Below, in pieces: positions 11,440-23,869 of a stretch of DNA of 64,000 nt. The stretch comes from Oreohelix idahoensis (lineage: Eukaryota; Mollusca; Gastropoda; Stylommatophora; Oreohelicidae). The notes under the pieces are model-generated. The model was given only the letters and a program-made list of their open reading frames with translations. It did no database searches and was not told the DNA's origin. The first letter of the stretch is position 1, and the number at the start of each line of letters is the position of its first letter. The position numbers were made by a program, and so were the translations under genes. The DNA is taken from positions 434,001 to 498,000 of the forward strand of contig JAMPIV010022916.1 of assembly GCA_024509875.1 (NCBI GenBank), read 5' to 3'.

Positions 11440-11945
11440 CCATGTATCTCAAAAGAGCTTACCATTGGCTTGATTTGAGAACCGGAATAGAGTTTGACTT
11501 TCATTGTCAAATTCGCCGGAAGTACAATCTAGAATTTGAACTGAGAAATGGAAATATAATCTAAAGAAATCGGAGACTCAGATCAGACTGCACCGCAACG
11601 TCAAATTAGCAACTCCCAGGAGCCAGAGAGACATCGGACTAAGAATTCTAAAATTATAAGTAACAGATCGAAGTATCTGGGCAACTTTGAAACTTAAAAG
11701 TAAACCCGCATTTTTTAAATACAAAGACTGGAAACTTAAAGGACCAGGACCGAGCATTTGGGCAACTTTGAAACTCAAAAGTAAACCCGCATTTTTAAAT
11801 AGAAAGACTGGAGACCTAATGAATCGGATCACCCGTCATAAGAGGAATACTAAAATTTCCCAGACCAAGTGATTCGAAAGCATCTAATCTAAGTTGCTGT
11901 GTCCATTCTAAACTGTGCCAGGAGATTGTGTTCCCAAACGTTCTT
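11440..11945 (+). repeat. Repeat C (forward copy, with internal tandem duplication)
   Basis: Matches the reverse complement of 38535-38960 over its length: shared blocks include 'attggcttgatttgagaacc', 'cagactgca', 'aacaactcccag.agccagag', and 'gttgctgtgtccattctaaactgtgccagg'. This copy carries a direct duplication of about 80 bp (11666-11743 and 11752-11818, both with 'gggcaactttgaaact.aaaagtaaacccgcattt') not duplicated at 38.7 kb. The apparent small open frames are incidental. Confidence 0.65.
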
Positions 11946-11999
11946 TGGGATAAGTGTAAACATTTATTTTACAAATGTGAATTTGACTTGTTTTCCTTG

Positions 12000-13230
12000 C
12001 TAAGTGGTTATATATGAGGCTGGCAACTTCAACATATGAAAATAGTAAGTTCAAAACCACTACAGCAAGCGCTGGTGTTTGTTTAATGCTAATTCTCTCA
12101 GAAACGCGAAAGCAGCAGCGACCCCAGACTCCGAATGGAGCAGTGATGAGTGATGATTACACCACATGTGCCTAAAGTGTATAATGTCATTTTGTGAGAT
12201 ATATGTACCTTGTTAATTGTAATTCAGGCACGCCATTCCCTCGCGCTATCCAAGCACATATTTTCCCAGTTTAATACCAAGAAGAATATTGGTGATTTCT
12301 AATCATCTTCCCTGAGTTACGCTGTGTATACTCAAGAATTTAATTATTCAGAGAGGCTAACATTAGTGGGTGGACTGCGAGATAATGCGCCTGTTAATTT
12401 GCAGCCCACAAATGTACTTAGCAGAGGCATTTGTTCTTTTTTATTTTGTCTAAAGTTCGTGGAACGAAGCTATCAGACTGTTCATGGTACGAAGCTGCAA
12501 GTCTAAAGTTTCGACGTCAGTAGTTGTGAGTCAAAAGCAGGGATTCCACACTAACCACCTATATTGGACAAGTTGTGTGAAGAAGTGCACTCATCACAAA
12601 AGAATTGACAAAACCATGGCTGCAGGATTCACTTAGACCAGCTAGGTTTAACAAGGAAACAGCAAAAGAACACTTGTTTTTTTTAAATCCTCAAACCAAG
12701 TCTCAGTAAAGACAATTTTATTTATATATAAAATTCACCATAATTTCATTGCTATTTTAACCTGTTAAGACTAATTTATTATTAAATTTGTTACATGTTA
12801 TTTTACAACAAAACAATCATTGTTGATTCGGTTATTATAGGCATGAAAGCAAACATATGAGCAAGACTCTTTAATATATATATATATATACATCTAGACA
12901 TATATTTACATATAGAGAACAATTATTTATAACATAATTTTGCTGGATTACACCAGCCGGGAGCTTGAACGAGCTAAGACCGTTGCATAATTCTTCACAA
13001 AAGGCGACGGATCAGATATAAGTTAATAGTGCTCTACCCTATACAGCATTGTTCTTGACTTGTGAAAACATCTTGTGAACTCCCCCTTGAGATAGAAGCA
13101 ACATTATCCTTCTATCTACAACTCTGCCAAGAGTAATCTTGAGCGAAGGTAGACACCTTTGAAGACCCATATTAGATACTCTTGAGTGTTGGCCACTGGT
13201 GGACCACTACTGCAGAGCTAAGGGGATCAA
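12000..13230 (+). repeat. Family A, longest forward copy
   Basis: Runs from the head ('tatgaggctggcaacttcaac' at 12012) through 'agactccgaatggagcag', 'ccacatgtgcctaaagtgta', 'gaatattggtgatttctaatcatcttccctgagttacgctgtgtata', the AT-rich zone (12720-12860), and the tail ('ttggccactggtggaccac' at 13189). The same order is found in reverse at 20290-21640. It is about 1.2 kb long with no transposase or RT frame, possibly a non-autonomous element. A short (TA)n sits inside at 12872-12890. Confidence 0.7.
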
Positions 13231-13479
13231 TCCGTGACATCCGTTCCATCGACCCTTCTATTTTATCTCAGTAATTTTACCCTCCCTGAGCACCAATGAT
13301 TACTCCAGTGGATAGGATTAAAATCACCGTTAATTCAGGTAATCTGATGGGAAAAAATGTGGCTGGACAGCGGAAAACGACATTTCCCTGGTTTACACAT
13401 GTTTAAATATACATACAAACTTATTATAATGTTAAAATAATAAAAATCTGCACCACGATGTCATCATCATCCACTCCCT

Positions 13480-13625
13480 ACTCCACTTGAAGCCTGGGGC
13501 TACCTCTGCTTTTGGCTCCCTGTGAGAAAGCCGGCATGAAGCAGTCAGCAGCGCTTGCTGTGGTGGTTCATGACTATCATTTTCATATGTTGAGGTTGCC
13601 AGCCTCATATGAACTTGGACAACCA
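13480..13625 (-). repeat. Family A head fragment (reverse)
   Basis: Carries 'gcttgctgtggtggttcatg' and 'atgttgaggttgccagcctcat' in reverse, matching 21540-21600. The interval 13690-14690 has no recognisable feature. Confidence 0.5.
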
Positions 13626-14689
13626 CCAACGAGTTAAACATATCAAATGTAAAATATAAAATGATAAAATGCGTGTTACAACTCACCCCGTATCAGGTTA
13701 TATATATAGACTTCTGGCACAGGAAGAGTTCCGAATAATGTCAGGCTATAGGTTTTGGGGCTGTCTTACAGGTAGTCGAGAGTTACTTTAATGGTAATCC
13801 CACTATTATCCTGTTTATAGGTTCCAAAAACTTTGTGGTTTCCAGTAATATGAAGTCGAGTTGTCTTGTTGGTTAATTTCAGAAGATCTTCAATACTTAG
13901 TCCAATCCTCTTTATTGAAATCCTATATTTATTCGGTCCTGGGCTAATCTGAAAGTGTCGTCTTGACTCAATGGAACACAGTGCTAAAGTCTGAAAAGTG
14001 CTACATCACGCTCTGTAAGCTTTCTGCGCGGCGAGAGTCTCCAATCAAATGCAGCCTATTTTAATATATCTTGGCTAGGCCAAGCAAATCTAACCGTTTG
14101 ACTTTAGTATTCATCTCTCCCCTTCTTTCATGAAATTCTGCAAACACAGATACTTTCAATCGTCTCCCATATAAGGTATGGACATTTTCATTTTTTAGAT
14201 GACTCGTGTCTGCACTACATAACAAACTTTTCAGTTTAATGTGTTATTACGAATTTTGACAAACACGAGGGTCCATCTCCTTGTGGGTTATGTAACTTTC
14301 CTGCCGGCCATAGTGTTTACCTTCCGAGTGTCAATACGGGAAGTATGGGCGCCCAGCAGGGTTTTTTTTTTAACTTTATCTCTACCCAGGATAGGTCTTG
14401 CGAAATAACGACATGAAACCTGAGTCATGTGTTCAATATGGGAGAAAATATGGGTTTATGAAGAAATGAAAAGAAGGCACAATATGGAATAGAAGACTGA
14501 TAGAATACAATAAAATGCTAAGCACGGCCATTCTATGACACACGGAAAGACCTTCAGCTGATTGCACTTGGACAAGACGACTTGCCGTAAGCTTGTTGAA
14601 GGCACGTGTTCCTTGGGGAGCTGAAGTGTGATGAAGAGACATAATTCTCTTTATACCTAATATTTTTCAGTAAACCAAGCGTGATATAA

Positions 14690-14765
14690 ATATAGTGCGT
14701 CTTATTAGGACAAAAGATAAAGCAAATTACCAACGTTGCGGCTACAAGGACTTCGTCAAGGAAAG
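14690..14765 (-). repeat. Hammerhead-like short repeat
   Basis: On the minus strand it reads TTGACGA, a GC stem-like block and GCAACGTTGG. It shares 'gcgtctta.taggacaaaaga', 'caacgttgcggctacaagg' and 'cttcgtca.gg' with the repeats at 7908-7975 (+) and 43745-43812 (-). The core deviates from CUGANGA/GAAA, so cleavage is unlikely in this copy. Confidence 0.5.
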
Positions 14766-14769
14766 TTGT

Positions 14770-17430
14770 ATTCTATTTTTTTAAATTTTGCCTCGTCTTG
14801 GCGAGGCGCGTCCCGTTCAACCTAGTCGGTTATATTAGGGCGCACGTCCAACTATAAGAGACCTTTAGGTGTGTATTACATATTATGCCTTTGTCAAGGG
14901 GAGAAAAAAAAAAGAAAATGACAAAAATATTTCACCCGGTTGAAGTAGCCACCATGTGTTGAAATGCCAATGGCTGGAGACTGTTTTTTGAGCTGAAGCA
15001 ATAATTTAGCTTCATTAATTCTGAACATTCTCTCAGCCCTTTAGTCCGTAAGTTCTTTGTAATATTCTTCTTGTCATTCACATATCATTCATCGTCATCA
15101 TCATTATCGGCATCATCATCATTGTCACGAAAGGGTTTCTTTATAGTGAAGAATATAAGGTTATCCTGGACAAAAAGATGTATCAGTATCAGGTAATACC
15201 AGGATAGTGCCAGGTAAGAGACTGGTCTTACAAGAAATACCCAATTCTCTGGAAAGAGTAAGGGTGTATCGACAATCAAAGGTTAGGGTCAGCTGTATAA
15301 ACCTCCAGGTGTGATGAAAGTGAATGTCCTGAAAGTCTATTTGCTCCCTTTCAAGATCCGCCTTTGATATTATTATTAATTGCTTATGTTGGCTAATTTT
15401 GCTAGGGGTATTAATTTATGATCTATCTCTAAAACTATAATATGTATCAAACAAAACTTGTAACTCAATTGTAAATAATTTCAACAAGTCTGATGGTACA
15501 TATTTATAATTTAATTAACCTATACCGGTTCTCTTTTCGGTTAGGTAATTTAAAGAAATTCAAAGATATTTACAGCACAAAATAAATAAACATAGAAACT
15601 TTAATTATCAAACAGAATCCTGTCTTGAAAGTTCTATTTTTCTCTCCACTGATTAATTATTATAATTCACTATAGTTTGTCACTAAGTTGAACTGTGAAG
15701 GTAGTAATAGATACATTCTGTCCATAAGAAATCATCCTTCACTGTGTTTTTATTTCTGTTTATATTTTATGTTATATACTGAATAGGCTGACCAGTGGCT
15801 ATACTTGTATATCGCCACTTATCTGGTGGGCGACGAATTCAAACTCCTCCTGCCATAGACTAACACATCTGTGAAATTTCAGGCAGTGGAACAGGGGGTG
15901 GCTGGCTACAATGACTTCACGAGCACTTGCACCTCAGAGTCCAAGAGAGTTTGTTGAAAATACTTCCAGTAGTTTGCAGGATAAAACCCTCAGGCAAAAC
16001 ATACAAGCTGTTAATGGCATCTAATGTCTGCGCTACAGTTGCGGATGGCAAAGGTACATGACGATTACACGGTTACCGCTTCTTCTGTACAGCTTAAAGT
16101 TTTTGAATTTTGTGGCCTCAATTTAGCCAAGTTCAAGGACTTATATAGTACCGCATCCTCCCTCTCGGATGGCATGGGGTAAAAGCGGTGTTAAGAATCT
16201 CAAACTGAGGCATAATTTTTCTATCTATTCAATGAGTTAAAACTAGTTTTTCAATTATCTTCTTTATTTGTGGGACGATTTTGGTCATTTAAAGTGTGAA
16301 TTATACTGTGAATTATTCTGTATTGATCTATCTATTAATTAGTTAGTTTGCAAAATGCATTTTAATATATGCATGCTTTAACTAGCTAAGTTGGGACTAA
16401 TCGTGATGTAACGAAGCACTTTCATTCGATATTTCTATCTTACAAGAACACTATTTGAGAAAGTTTTTACACCTACCTCTAAAGTAACATTCCAGTTGTT
16501 TAATTATATACTCCTTTCCGGTGATACTTCTTTATTCTTTAAGAAATTAAATAACTTCGTACTATCATTTACACAAAATAGGCCTCTAGGTTTTTGCATA
16601 GTACGTTTCCTAACACACAATAATAAGGGTGCGTTTTCATTGGCTATTGTATCAGAAAGTTCCCTACCTATGGCGTGCGGTATGGTCAGATTAGAAACCC
16701 GTGTTGTGAGACAGACTAAATTCACGACAATCATCATCATTATCATCATCATAATCCTTTTCCTTTTAGCTTGCACGTGGAAAACGAAGCCACTTCTTAG
16801 CTGGCGCCCTTGCTGGAAGCCACCACAAAAACATTACTGTGCTCTTTCAGCAATGGTTTATGCAGTAATTTGTCTTACATGATAAGATTGCCGGTCGTAT
16901 GCACAACCGCATAGTAGTCGCTGTTATGAGCCTTTTTGCGCACGACATAGGGTCTTGTATTTGAAAGCTATGTGCTGCACAAAAGGGCATGGACGCGAAT
17001 GTGTTTATGCGTGGTTGTGAGGGTGACGTGAAATTGTATGGAGTAGCAACGAGAGCTTTGTGTGTAAGATGTCCGTCGGGACTAGCAGTGATTGAGAATT
17101 ATTTGGAATATGTCCGTATTGACCGGCTGTAGTATAGGCATTGTTTAATCTTATGAAACTGTCCGTCTCTCAATGATATAATATTTCAGGAAAGTGTCGG
17201 ATACATGTATATGGATAATAATGGAATATAGAAATAATACGGACGTATTAGAATCATTATGACTGTTTGTTACTGAATAATTAACTGCACGTGAACTTGG
17301 CAAGGAATATGTGTATAAAATATTTATGTGCAGAGAGGCACTGAGATGCTCGATGGACGACTGAATTATAATTAAGTGGGTTATGTGAAATGATGATGAT
17401 CAAAGATAATATATGAATTGATGTTTGAAA
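14770..17430. other. No gene recognised; AT-rich spacer
   Basis: Contains an ATC/TCA-rich run at 15090-15125, (ATC)n at 16726-16757 and scattered AT-rich text. The longest frame (16496-16882, 128 codons) crosses the (ATC)n run and shows no domain, so I treat it as chance. Confidence 0.4.
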
Positions 17431-17499
17431 TGGACTTTATTAAAAATGTTGCGTGCGATCTGGGAGTTCAAGAATACTTTTAACCAAGTTACGTTTGGC

Positions 17500-17610
17500 A
17501 TTTCGTTTTGGAGTATTGAGTAGTCGTTTCTTGATACCACACCAACATCTGATCACAAAACCCCTAGCCGTACGTGACAGTCGCCTTTTACGACATGCCA
17601 GAGGAGTAGT
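17500..17610 (-). repeat. Family A head fragment (reverse)
   Basis: The plus strand reads 'gtacgtgacagtcgcctttt' and 'acgacatgcc', the reverse of the 'catgtcgtaagaggcgact' head. Adjacent poly-C/T-rich sequence (17635-17665) and T-rich runs have no coding support. Confidence 0.45.
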
Positions 17611-18312
17611 ATTCTTATTCTTTCTTTATCTACGCAAAGACCTCCTCCCCCCTCCCCCGGGAACGACACGTCGATCACGAAAAAGACTACATTCATTTTT
17701 GTCTACAGCTCTAACATCTACGCATTTTTCTCCCCTCGCATCAACGTATGGCCCTTTCTTTTATTTTTTCTCAGTACAGTTAGGCCTACCCCGAAACAAT
17801 TTTCAAATTTCTTTTTCTTTTTTTTTGCTACTCTTTCTTCTCTAGTTAATTGGAAAAAAAATTTAAAAAAAATAAAATCATGAGTAAAATCAGTATAATT
17901 ATGCCAGTTGGCCAAACCTGAAATTGTAACACTGTTTACTGTGCTGTAATGATATCTCCCTTATCGATCAGCCGAGCGTTCTCGAGTCCAGATAATGAAG
18001 CGTTGATGGAGAAGATAGTAGGTGCCTGCTTCCAGAACTCTGGCAATTACGGGCCTGGGAAATAATAGCGTTCAAACCACATAATAAACTGAGAGGTCCC
18101 GCGGTTGTTCGTGCGTCAAGCATTGCTCATGAGTTGGTGGTGGGATTTCATCCGCTATTCTTTCTTTCTATCTGGTTCAGTACAATCTTCTGCCGCGTGT
18201 TGTGTTCATTTTTTTTATTTTTGCTATAAGTTATCCCGTTTATTTATTTTGTTATTTATGTCCAAACTGAAACGGATTTCATTATCATTACACTTTGGCT
18301 CCCTGTGGAGCA

Positions 18313-18730
18313 TTAGCAGCACCCTTCAGTCACGGGAATGACCATGGAAATGCACCTTTGAGTTGAAAGCACCAAGCTTTTTTTTTTTCTTGGTGTTTCT
18401 TTCGGCGTGTTTTTTTTTTCTTCTGCTTGTTGTGAAAGCTTCTTTTCGCCCAATCTGAGGTGGCGACCTAGGGAGCATCGCCACTTGGTGCGATGGGCAG
18501 CCATATCCTCCCAGGATCGTGGATTTATGCCCAATTCCTCCATGTCACTCTTGCACACATCTTTGAACCTCAGGTACGGTGGCCCAACTGTTCTTTTGCA
18601 GTCTACCAGTTGTTCGTAGAAAATGTCTTTGTGGTTGTGCCCATTTCCATGCAGCGGACATGTCTAGGTCTGCGTTGTCTAAGCAGTGTATACATGCTTT
18701 GATGGCCAGCACGTTAAAGTACCTCAACAT
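18313..18730 (-). pseudogene. LINE 3'-end fragment (RT tail)
   Basis: A minus-strand frame reads CKSDMEELGINPRSWEDMA then HRTKWRC...GEKKL, the 'D(L/M)K.(L/F)GI.P.SWE.LA.DR..WR' signature that closes many LINE ORF2 proteins. The preceding frame (18545-18730) carries the region just upstream. Internal frameshifts and oligo-T/A runs disrupt it. Confidence 0.65.
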
Positions 18731-18739
18731 TTGTCACTT

Positions 18740-19210
18740 TGTCCTTCCAAATTCATACCAAACCTTACTTTTCTGTGACATACGCTCAAGTTTTCTTGAT
18801 CAGTTCATGTGTGTATTCAGTTCCTGTCTTTATAGGTTTTTATGTCTTTGTCTATCTGTCCTAACATAAGGATTCCAGGACAAGGACTGCTTTGTAATGC
18901 TATTAACAGTTTTCATCAGTATGCGTTCTATCAACGCCACCAACTTCCCATCTCTTGCTCAAGTGGCACTTGTCATCAGTTCCACACTGGAGATCTTGAT
19001 CTACCATTTCTCGCCTTCTACTTCCCACAAGCACACATTTATAAAAGTCTGTAACTTCTTTTTTGTCAGTTTTGTTGGTCTCAATATTGTTCTCCATACA
19101 AGAGGGCTGCTTTGACATTTGACCTGAAGATTTTGATTTTGTGTTGGCATAATGCCTTTTGACTTCCATACATTTGACGTTGCAATGAATGTCCCTCTTG
19201 ACTTTGTATT
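18740..19210 (-). pseudogene. RTE-like LINE C-terminal fragment
   Basis: The minus strand contains remnants of KIKIFRSNVKAALLYG, the block found intact at 44590 as KIRIFNSNVKSVLLYGSETW, and downstream a degenerate version of the LQTF.N..LRRI / RRRRWKWIG tail. Several stops and shifts interrupt it. Its 5' part lies in the left arm of the inverted repeat at 19102-19272. Confidence 0.6.
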
Positions 19211-19652
19211 TTTAAGTTAATATCACTGTTCCTCCATCTTTGTCCATGCAGCCAATATATAGGATGTCTCAGAAGTGATGCCTAGTTCGTTGGCAGGGAG
19301 GATAGTGTGATTCGCTTCCGTATCTTCGCGGTGGTGCCGTTTGGAAAGTCCTGGGCTCGTTTTTCCGATAAGCCTCTCACTTCTGTTGTTTTTCTGTTGT
19401 CTGAGTTTCTACTTCTTTTTTTCCACGAGTGCCTGAAACATACCTTTATGTGTGTATTGTTTATTTATCTAGTGTCTGAGACATCCTATATTTTGGCTGC
19501 ATGGACAAAGATAGAGGAACAGTGATATTAACTTAAAAATACAAAGTCAAGAGGGACATTCATTGCAATGTCAAATGTATGGAAGTCAAAAGGCATTATT
19601 CCAACACAAAATCAAAATATTCAGGTCAAATGTCAAAGCAGCCCTTTTAAAG
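19102..19652. repeat. Large inverted repeat, ~170-bp arms
   Basis: The left arm 19102-19272 and the right arm 19483-19652 are reverse complements at roughly 97% by eye, starting from 'gagggctgctttgacatttg' and meeting at 'ggatgtctcaga'. The spacer is about 210 bp and unrelated. Both arms carry the same RTE-like RT block, so this is an inverted duplication of a LINE fragment. Confidence 0.85.
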
Positions 19653-19804
19653 CTTTAGTGACTTCTGAAGTATATGTACTACGTACTTACAAAAAACATC
19701 ATGACAATGTCCATATCTTGTAAGTGCAGTTTTGCTCTCATTTGCTGCATCATATTTCTTATTTCCCTGTTTAGAAACTTGCAGAATATTAAATAATCAT
19801 CATC

Positions 19805-20288
19805 ATCATCCTTCGACTCTCCATGGGGCATAGACCATCAACTAATGTATTCCAAGTTTTTCTTTCCCGTGCCATCCACTCCAAATCTGTCAATGTCATT
19901 TTCAATTCTGTATCCAGTTCTCTTCTCCGTCTGCTTTACGGCCTACCTCTGCTTCTTTTACCATGGAGGTTCAAGAACACAGGCTGCCTTGTATCATGTT
20001 ACTTTAATGAGTATCCAGTCCATCGCCAGCGATTTCTTCTAATCTTTTGTTTATTGGTGCTTAAGTTTTTGTCATCTATTCCATGTTGGTGACCTTGTAG
20101 CATTATTTCAATCCTTCTATTCAACGCAAGCACCCATTTATGAAAGTCTGTAACTTTTTGGTAGTTTTGATGTTCACCATATTTCAGAGCCATACAAAAG
20201 GAATGACTTGACATTTGAGTTGAAGATTCTGATTTTTGTGTCAAATTTGACTTCTTTTGATTTCAATATATTTCCCAATACAGTAAAA
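19805..20288 (-). pseudogene. RTE-like LINE 3' fragment
   Basis: In reverse it shows the family's KIRIFNSNVK block (20205-20240), the FHKWVL.LNRRIE region (20120-20160) and the 3' extremity just before a (TGA)n run at 19796-19812. 'ggggcatagaccatcaactaatgtattcc' in reverse corresponds to the conserved stop region seen at 45000-45030 (GLCS..). It is interrupted by stops. Confidence 0.65.
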
Positions 20289-20289
20289 G

Positions 20290-21640
<1,351 letters not shown>

Positions 21641-21660
21641 ACATTGTAAAATAAAAGTTC

Positions 21661-22212
21661 AACTCCGCCTAGGCCGGTCCCAAGCCCGGATGAAAAAGGA
21701 GGAGGGCGGCCTGCATGGAGGCAGTAAGGAGGCAGCTCCTCCACCATGCAAAGGCACAACATACCAATCAACTGTTTGCTTTAAATCACGATTACGAGCA
21801 ATACAAGAGAGAAAACTGGACTGATTCTAAAGGCGACAAACTGGAACGGACTACGGACTACGACTTATGGAACTTGGAACACAAGAAGTATAAATGAAAA
21901 AAAGAGGAGCTGGTGGAAGAGATGAGGAAAGCAAAACTAGAAATCCTAGCTTTAACGGAAACAAAGAAAAAAGGACAAGGAGTCATGGATCTCGATGGCA
22001 ATCATTACAAACACACACAAAGTTCCCCCATAAGCGCATACATGCATACACTAGATGTGAACCAACAAAGAATGAGAAGTCAGTGATCGACTATACCATT
22101 GTTAGGAGGAGCTCATTTAAATGTGTCCGGGATGCTAGAGTCTGGAGGGGGCCAGAGATTGGAAGGGATCACTACCTGCTTACAATCAAAAGAACAACTG
22201 AAAGAGTTGCTC
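21661..22212 (+). pseudogene. RTE-like LINE: 5' leader and endonuclease fragments
   Basis: Begins with a GC-rich leader containing a GCCGGTCCCAAGCCCGG block. Then come endonuclease pieces: KLEILALTETKKKGQGV (about 21925-21980; E of the EN site) and, after a deletion, VIDYTIVRRSSFK...RGPEIGRDHYLL (22085-22185; the terminal .DH. motif). The frame is broken between the pieces. The copy continues after a SINE insertion at 22504. Confidence 0.75.
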
Positions 22213-22503
22213 GGGACCCAAAGATGCAGCAGCAGTCAGTGACCCATAGCTTGACTGCTTGCGTCAGGGTCATCAAACCAGAGCTGACCAAGACCCTACT
22301 CCACCTCCACGTGGTGGTCCTGGAAACAGGCTGCATCACTGCAGTCTGGCTGGTAGAGTAGGGATCAAAGAGGGAAGGCAAACCCGGTCCCAAAAAATGC
22401 TGTGCTGAAGTCGGATGTGTCGGCCGAAAGGCGCAGATATCGCAGCTCCGATGTAAACAGACACAACGCAACCAACGTCCTTTTCAGGACGAACGAAGAA
22501 GAA
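22213..22503 (+). mobile_element. SINE-4 insertion with target duplication
   Basis: About 290 bp, flanked by gaaagagttgctc on both sides (22200-22212 and 22504-22516), inserted into an RTE-like element. A second copy lies in reverse at 62768-63090 and shares 'gaccaacaccctactccacc', 'caggctgcatcactgcagtc' and 'ggacgttggttgcgttgtgt' blocks. It ends in a GAA-rich tail (gaacgaagaagaagaaag). I found no clear A/B boxes, so the 'SINE' label rests on size, tail and target duplication. Confidence 0.75.
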
Positions 22504-23160
22504 GAAAGAGTTGCTCAGCCTAGGAACTGCCCAACATCACGCAAGAAACTAAGTAAACGAACGGGAGAAATGAGCATTAAGACCTATAAGCTGAGAGAAC
22601 CAGAAATTAAGACCAGATATCAGGGGCTTATTGCTGGAGTGGTGAGCAACACAGAAGAACAACCTGATGACTTGGAAACCCTCTGGCTTAAATTCAAGGA
22701 CATTATAAAGACAGCTGCTGCACAAGCATGTGGTGAAGTCCGACTTGGGAACAAGAGAAAGAGGACACCTTGGTGTACAGAGGAAGTTAGAGAAAATAAG
22801 AGAGAAGAAAATGGCATGGAAACAATACTTAGGAGCTAAAAACACAACTGGACAAATGGAGAAATATAGAGAATATGTGACACTCAGAACAGAAGCAAAG
22901 AACAAGGTGATAGCAGCAAAACAATTTATGTTCTTACTAGCAATGGATTGCGTTATGAAAACATCGAACAGAAAACTGAATCCAATCAAATCTGACTAAA
23001 TAGCTTGATAATCCAGATTTTACAGATGACTTTGCTTTTCTGTCTCATAACCGTAATCAGATGCACGACAAAATGAAAAGACTCGATGAAGGTCACATCA
23101 ACTGGGTCTGACAATACACAAAGAAAAGACGATGCCACTTCTCATTAACGAGTAATTCGT
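22504..23160 (+). pseudogene. RTE-like LINE, region between EN and RT, plus RT scrap
   Basis: Frame 22402-22839 continues the host LINE (EPEIKTRYQGLIAGV, TLWLKFKDIIKTAAAQACGE, RTPWCTEEVRENK), then a shift into WKQYLGAKNT...EYVTLRTEAKNKV. These are the pre-RT linker segments of RTE/SR2-type ORFs. After an internal deletion, DFTDDFAFLSHNRNQMHDK (23020-23075; compare DFADDLALLSHNRNQMQDK at 44260) marks RT motif C. Confidence 0.7.
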
Positions 23161-23215
23161 CATTTCGCTCACAGATTTATATTTTTTTGTGAGCGATATG
23201 GCGAGTTATTGATTA
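23145..23215. repeat. Short perfect-stem hairpin
   Basis: Arms 'taattcgtcatttcgctcaca' and 'tgtgagcgatatggcgagtta' are inverted complements over ~21 positions with three mismatches, 9 bp perfect next to a ~15-base AT loop. It is not followed by a T run on either strand that would mark a Pol III terminator. Confidence 0.6.
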
Positions 23216-23384
23216 ATGGCACCTGACCATGCATTGTTATTGTACGCAATAAAATAGTAACACATCATCGCTGGTTTAGGTCCTGTCGATGTCCAGTTCT
23301 GTCTTCAGCATGTCACATTAGTTGTCCGTGATGTCTACTTTACTAATGTTTATTGTGATGTTCACTTTCAATCATTCAATCAAT

Positions 23385-23530
23385 ACCTTTTAGCTTCCCA
23401 AGGAACATAGGCCTTCAACAAACACATGCTAGGTCTTCCTGTCCTGTGTCATTCGCTCAAGTAATTTCCACGCTTTCCTCATCATTTTTACCTCTGTATC
23501 CAGTTCTCTTCTCCATGTGTTAACTTTACT
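23385..23530 (-). pseudogene. RTE-like LINE 3' extremity
   Basis: The reverse complement carries the 'gagaagagaactggatacaga', 'atgaggaaagcg', 'aaggcctatg' and 'gggaagctaaaaggtattg' order that ends the RTE-like copies at 48770-48895 and 53690-53825. Only the last ~140 bp is present. Confidence 0.7.
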
Positions 23531-23860
23531 AATGGTTATTATGATGTCTCTTTACTAATGTTTGTTGTGGTGTCTACTTTACTTATGTTTGTTGTGGTGT
23601 CTACTTTACTAATGTTTGTTGTGGTGTTTACTTTTCTTATGTTTGTTGTTATGTCTACTTTGCTAATGTTTGTTATGGTGTCTACTTTATTCTGTTGTGA
23701 TGCCTTTTTTTATTAATAGTTATTGTGGTGTCTACTTTACGAACGCTTGTTGTGGTGTCTACTTTACTAATGTTAGTTGTGGTGTCAACTTTACTAATGT
23801 TTGTTGTGGTGTCAACTTTACTAATGTTAGTTGTGGTGTCTACTTTAATAATTATATAAG
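23515..23860. repeat. Minisatellite, ~30-bp unit
   Basis: About 11-12 imperfect copies of 'tttactaatgtttgttgtgg' plus 'tgtctac'. The translated tract on either strand is a repeat peptide (VDTTTNISK or CGVYFTNV), which is a by-product of the array and not a gene. Confidence 0.9.
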
Positions 23861-23869
23861 CCAATAAAC

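Noticed and set aside
16496..16882. 128-codon frame that might be a small membrane protein
   Set aside because: Spans an (ATC)n run coding for poly-Ile; no homologous copy, no motif and an equally long frame on the opposite strand.
21661..21710. HDV-like ribozyme at the start of the RTE-like element
   Set aside because: The GCCGGTCCCAAGCCCGG block suggests a stem, and some RTE elements have HDV-like ribozymes, but I could not form the double pseudoknot with a proper P1/P1.1 and catalytic C.
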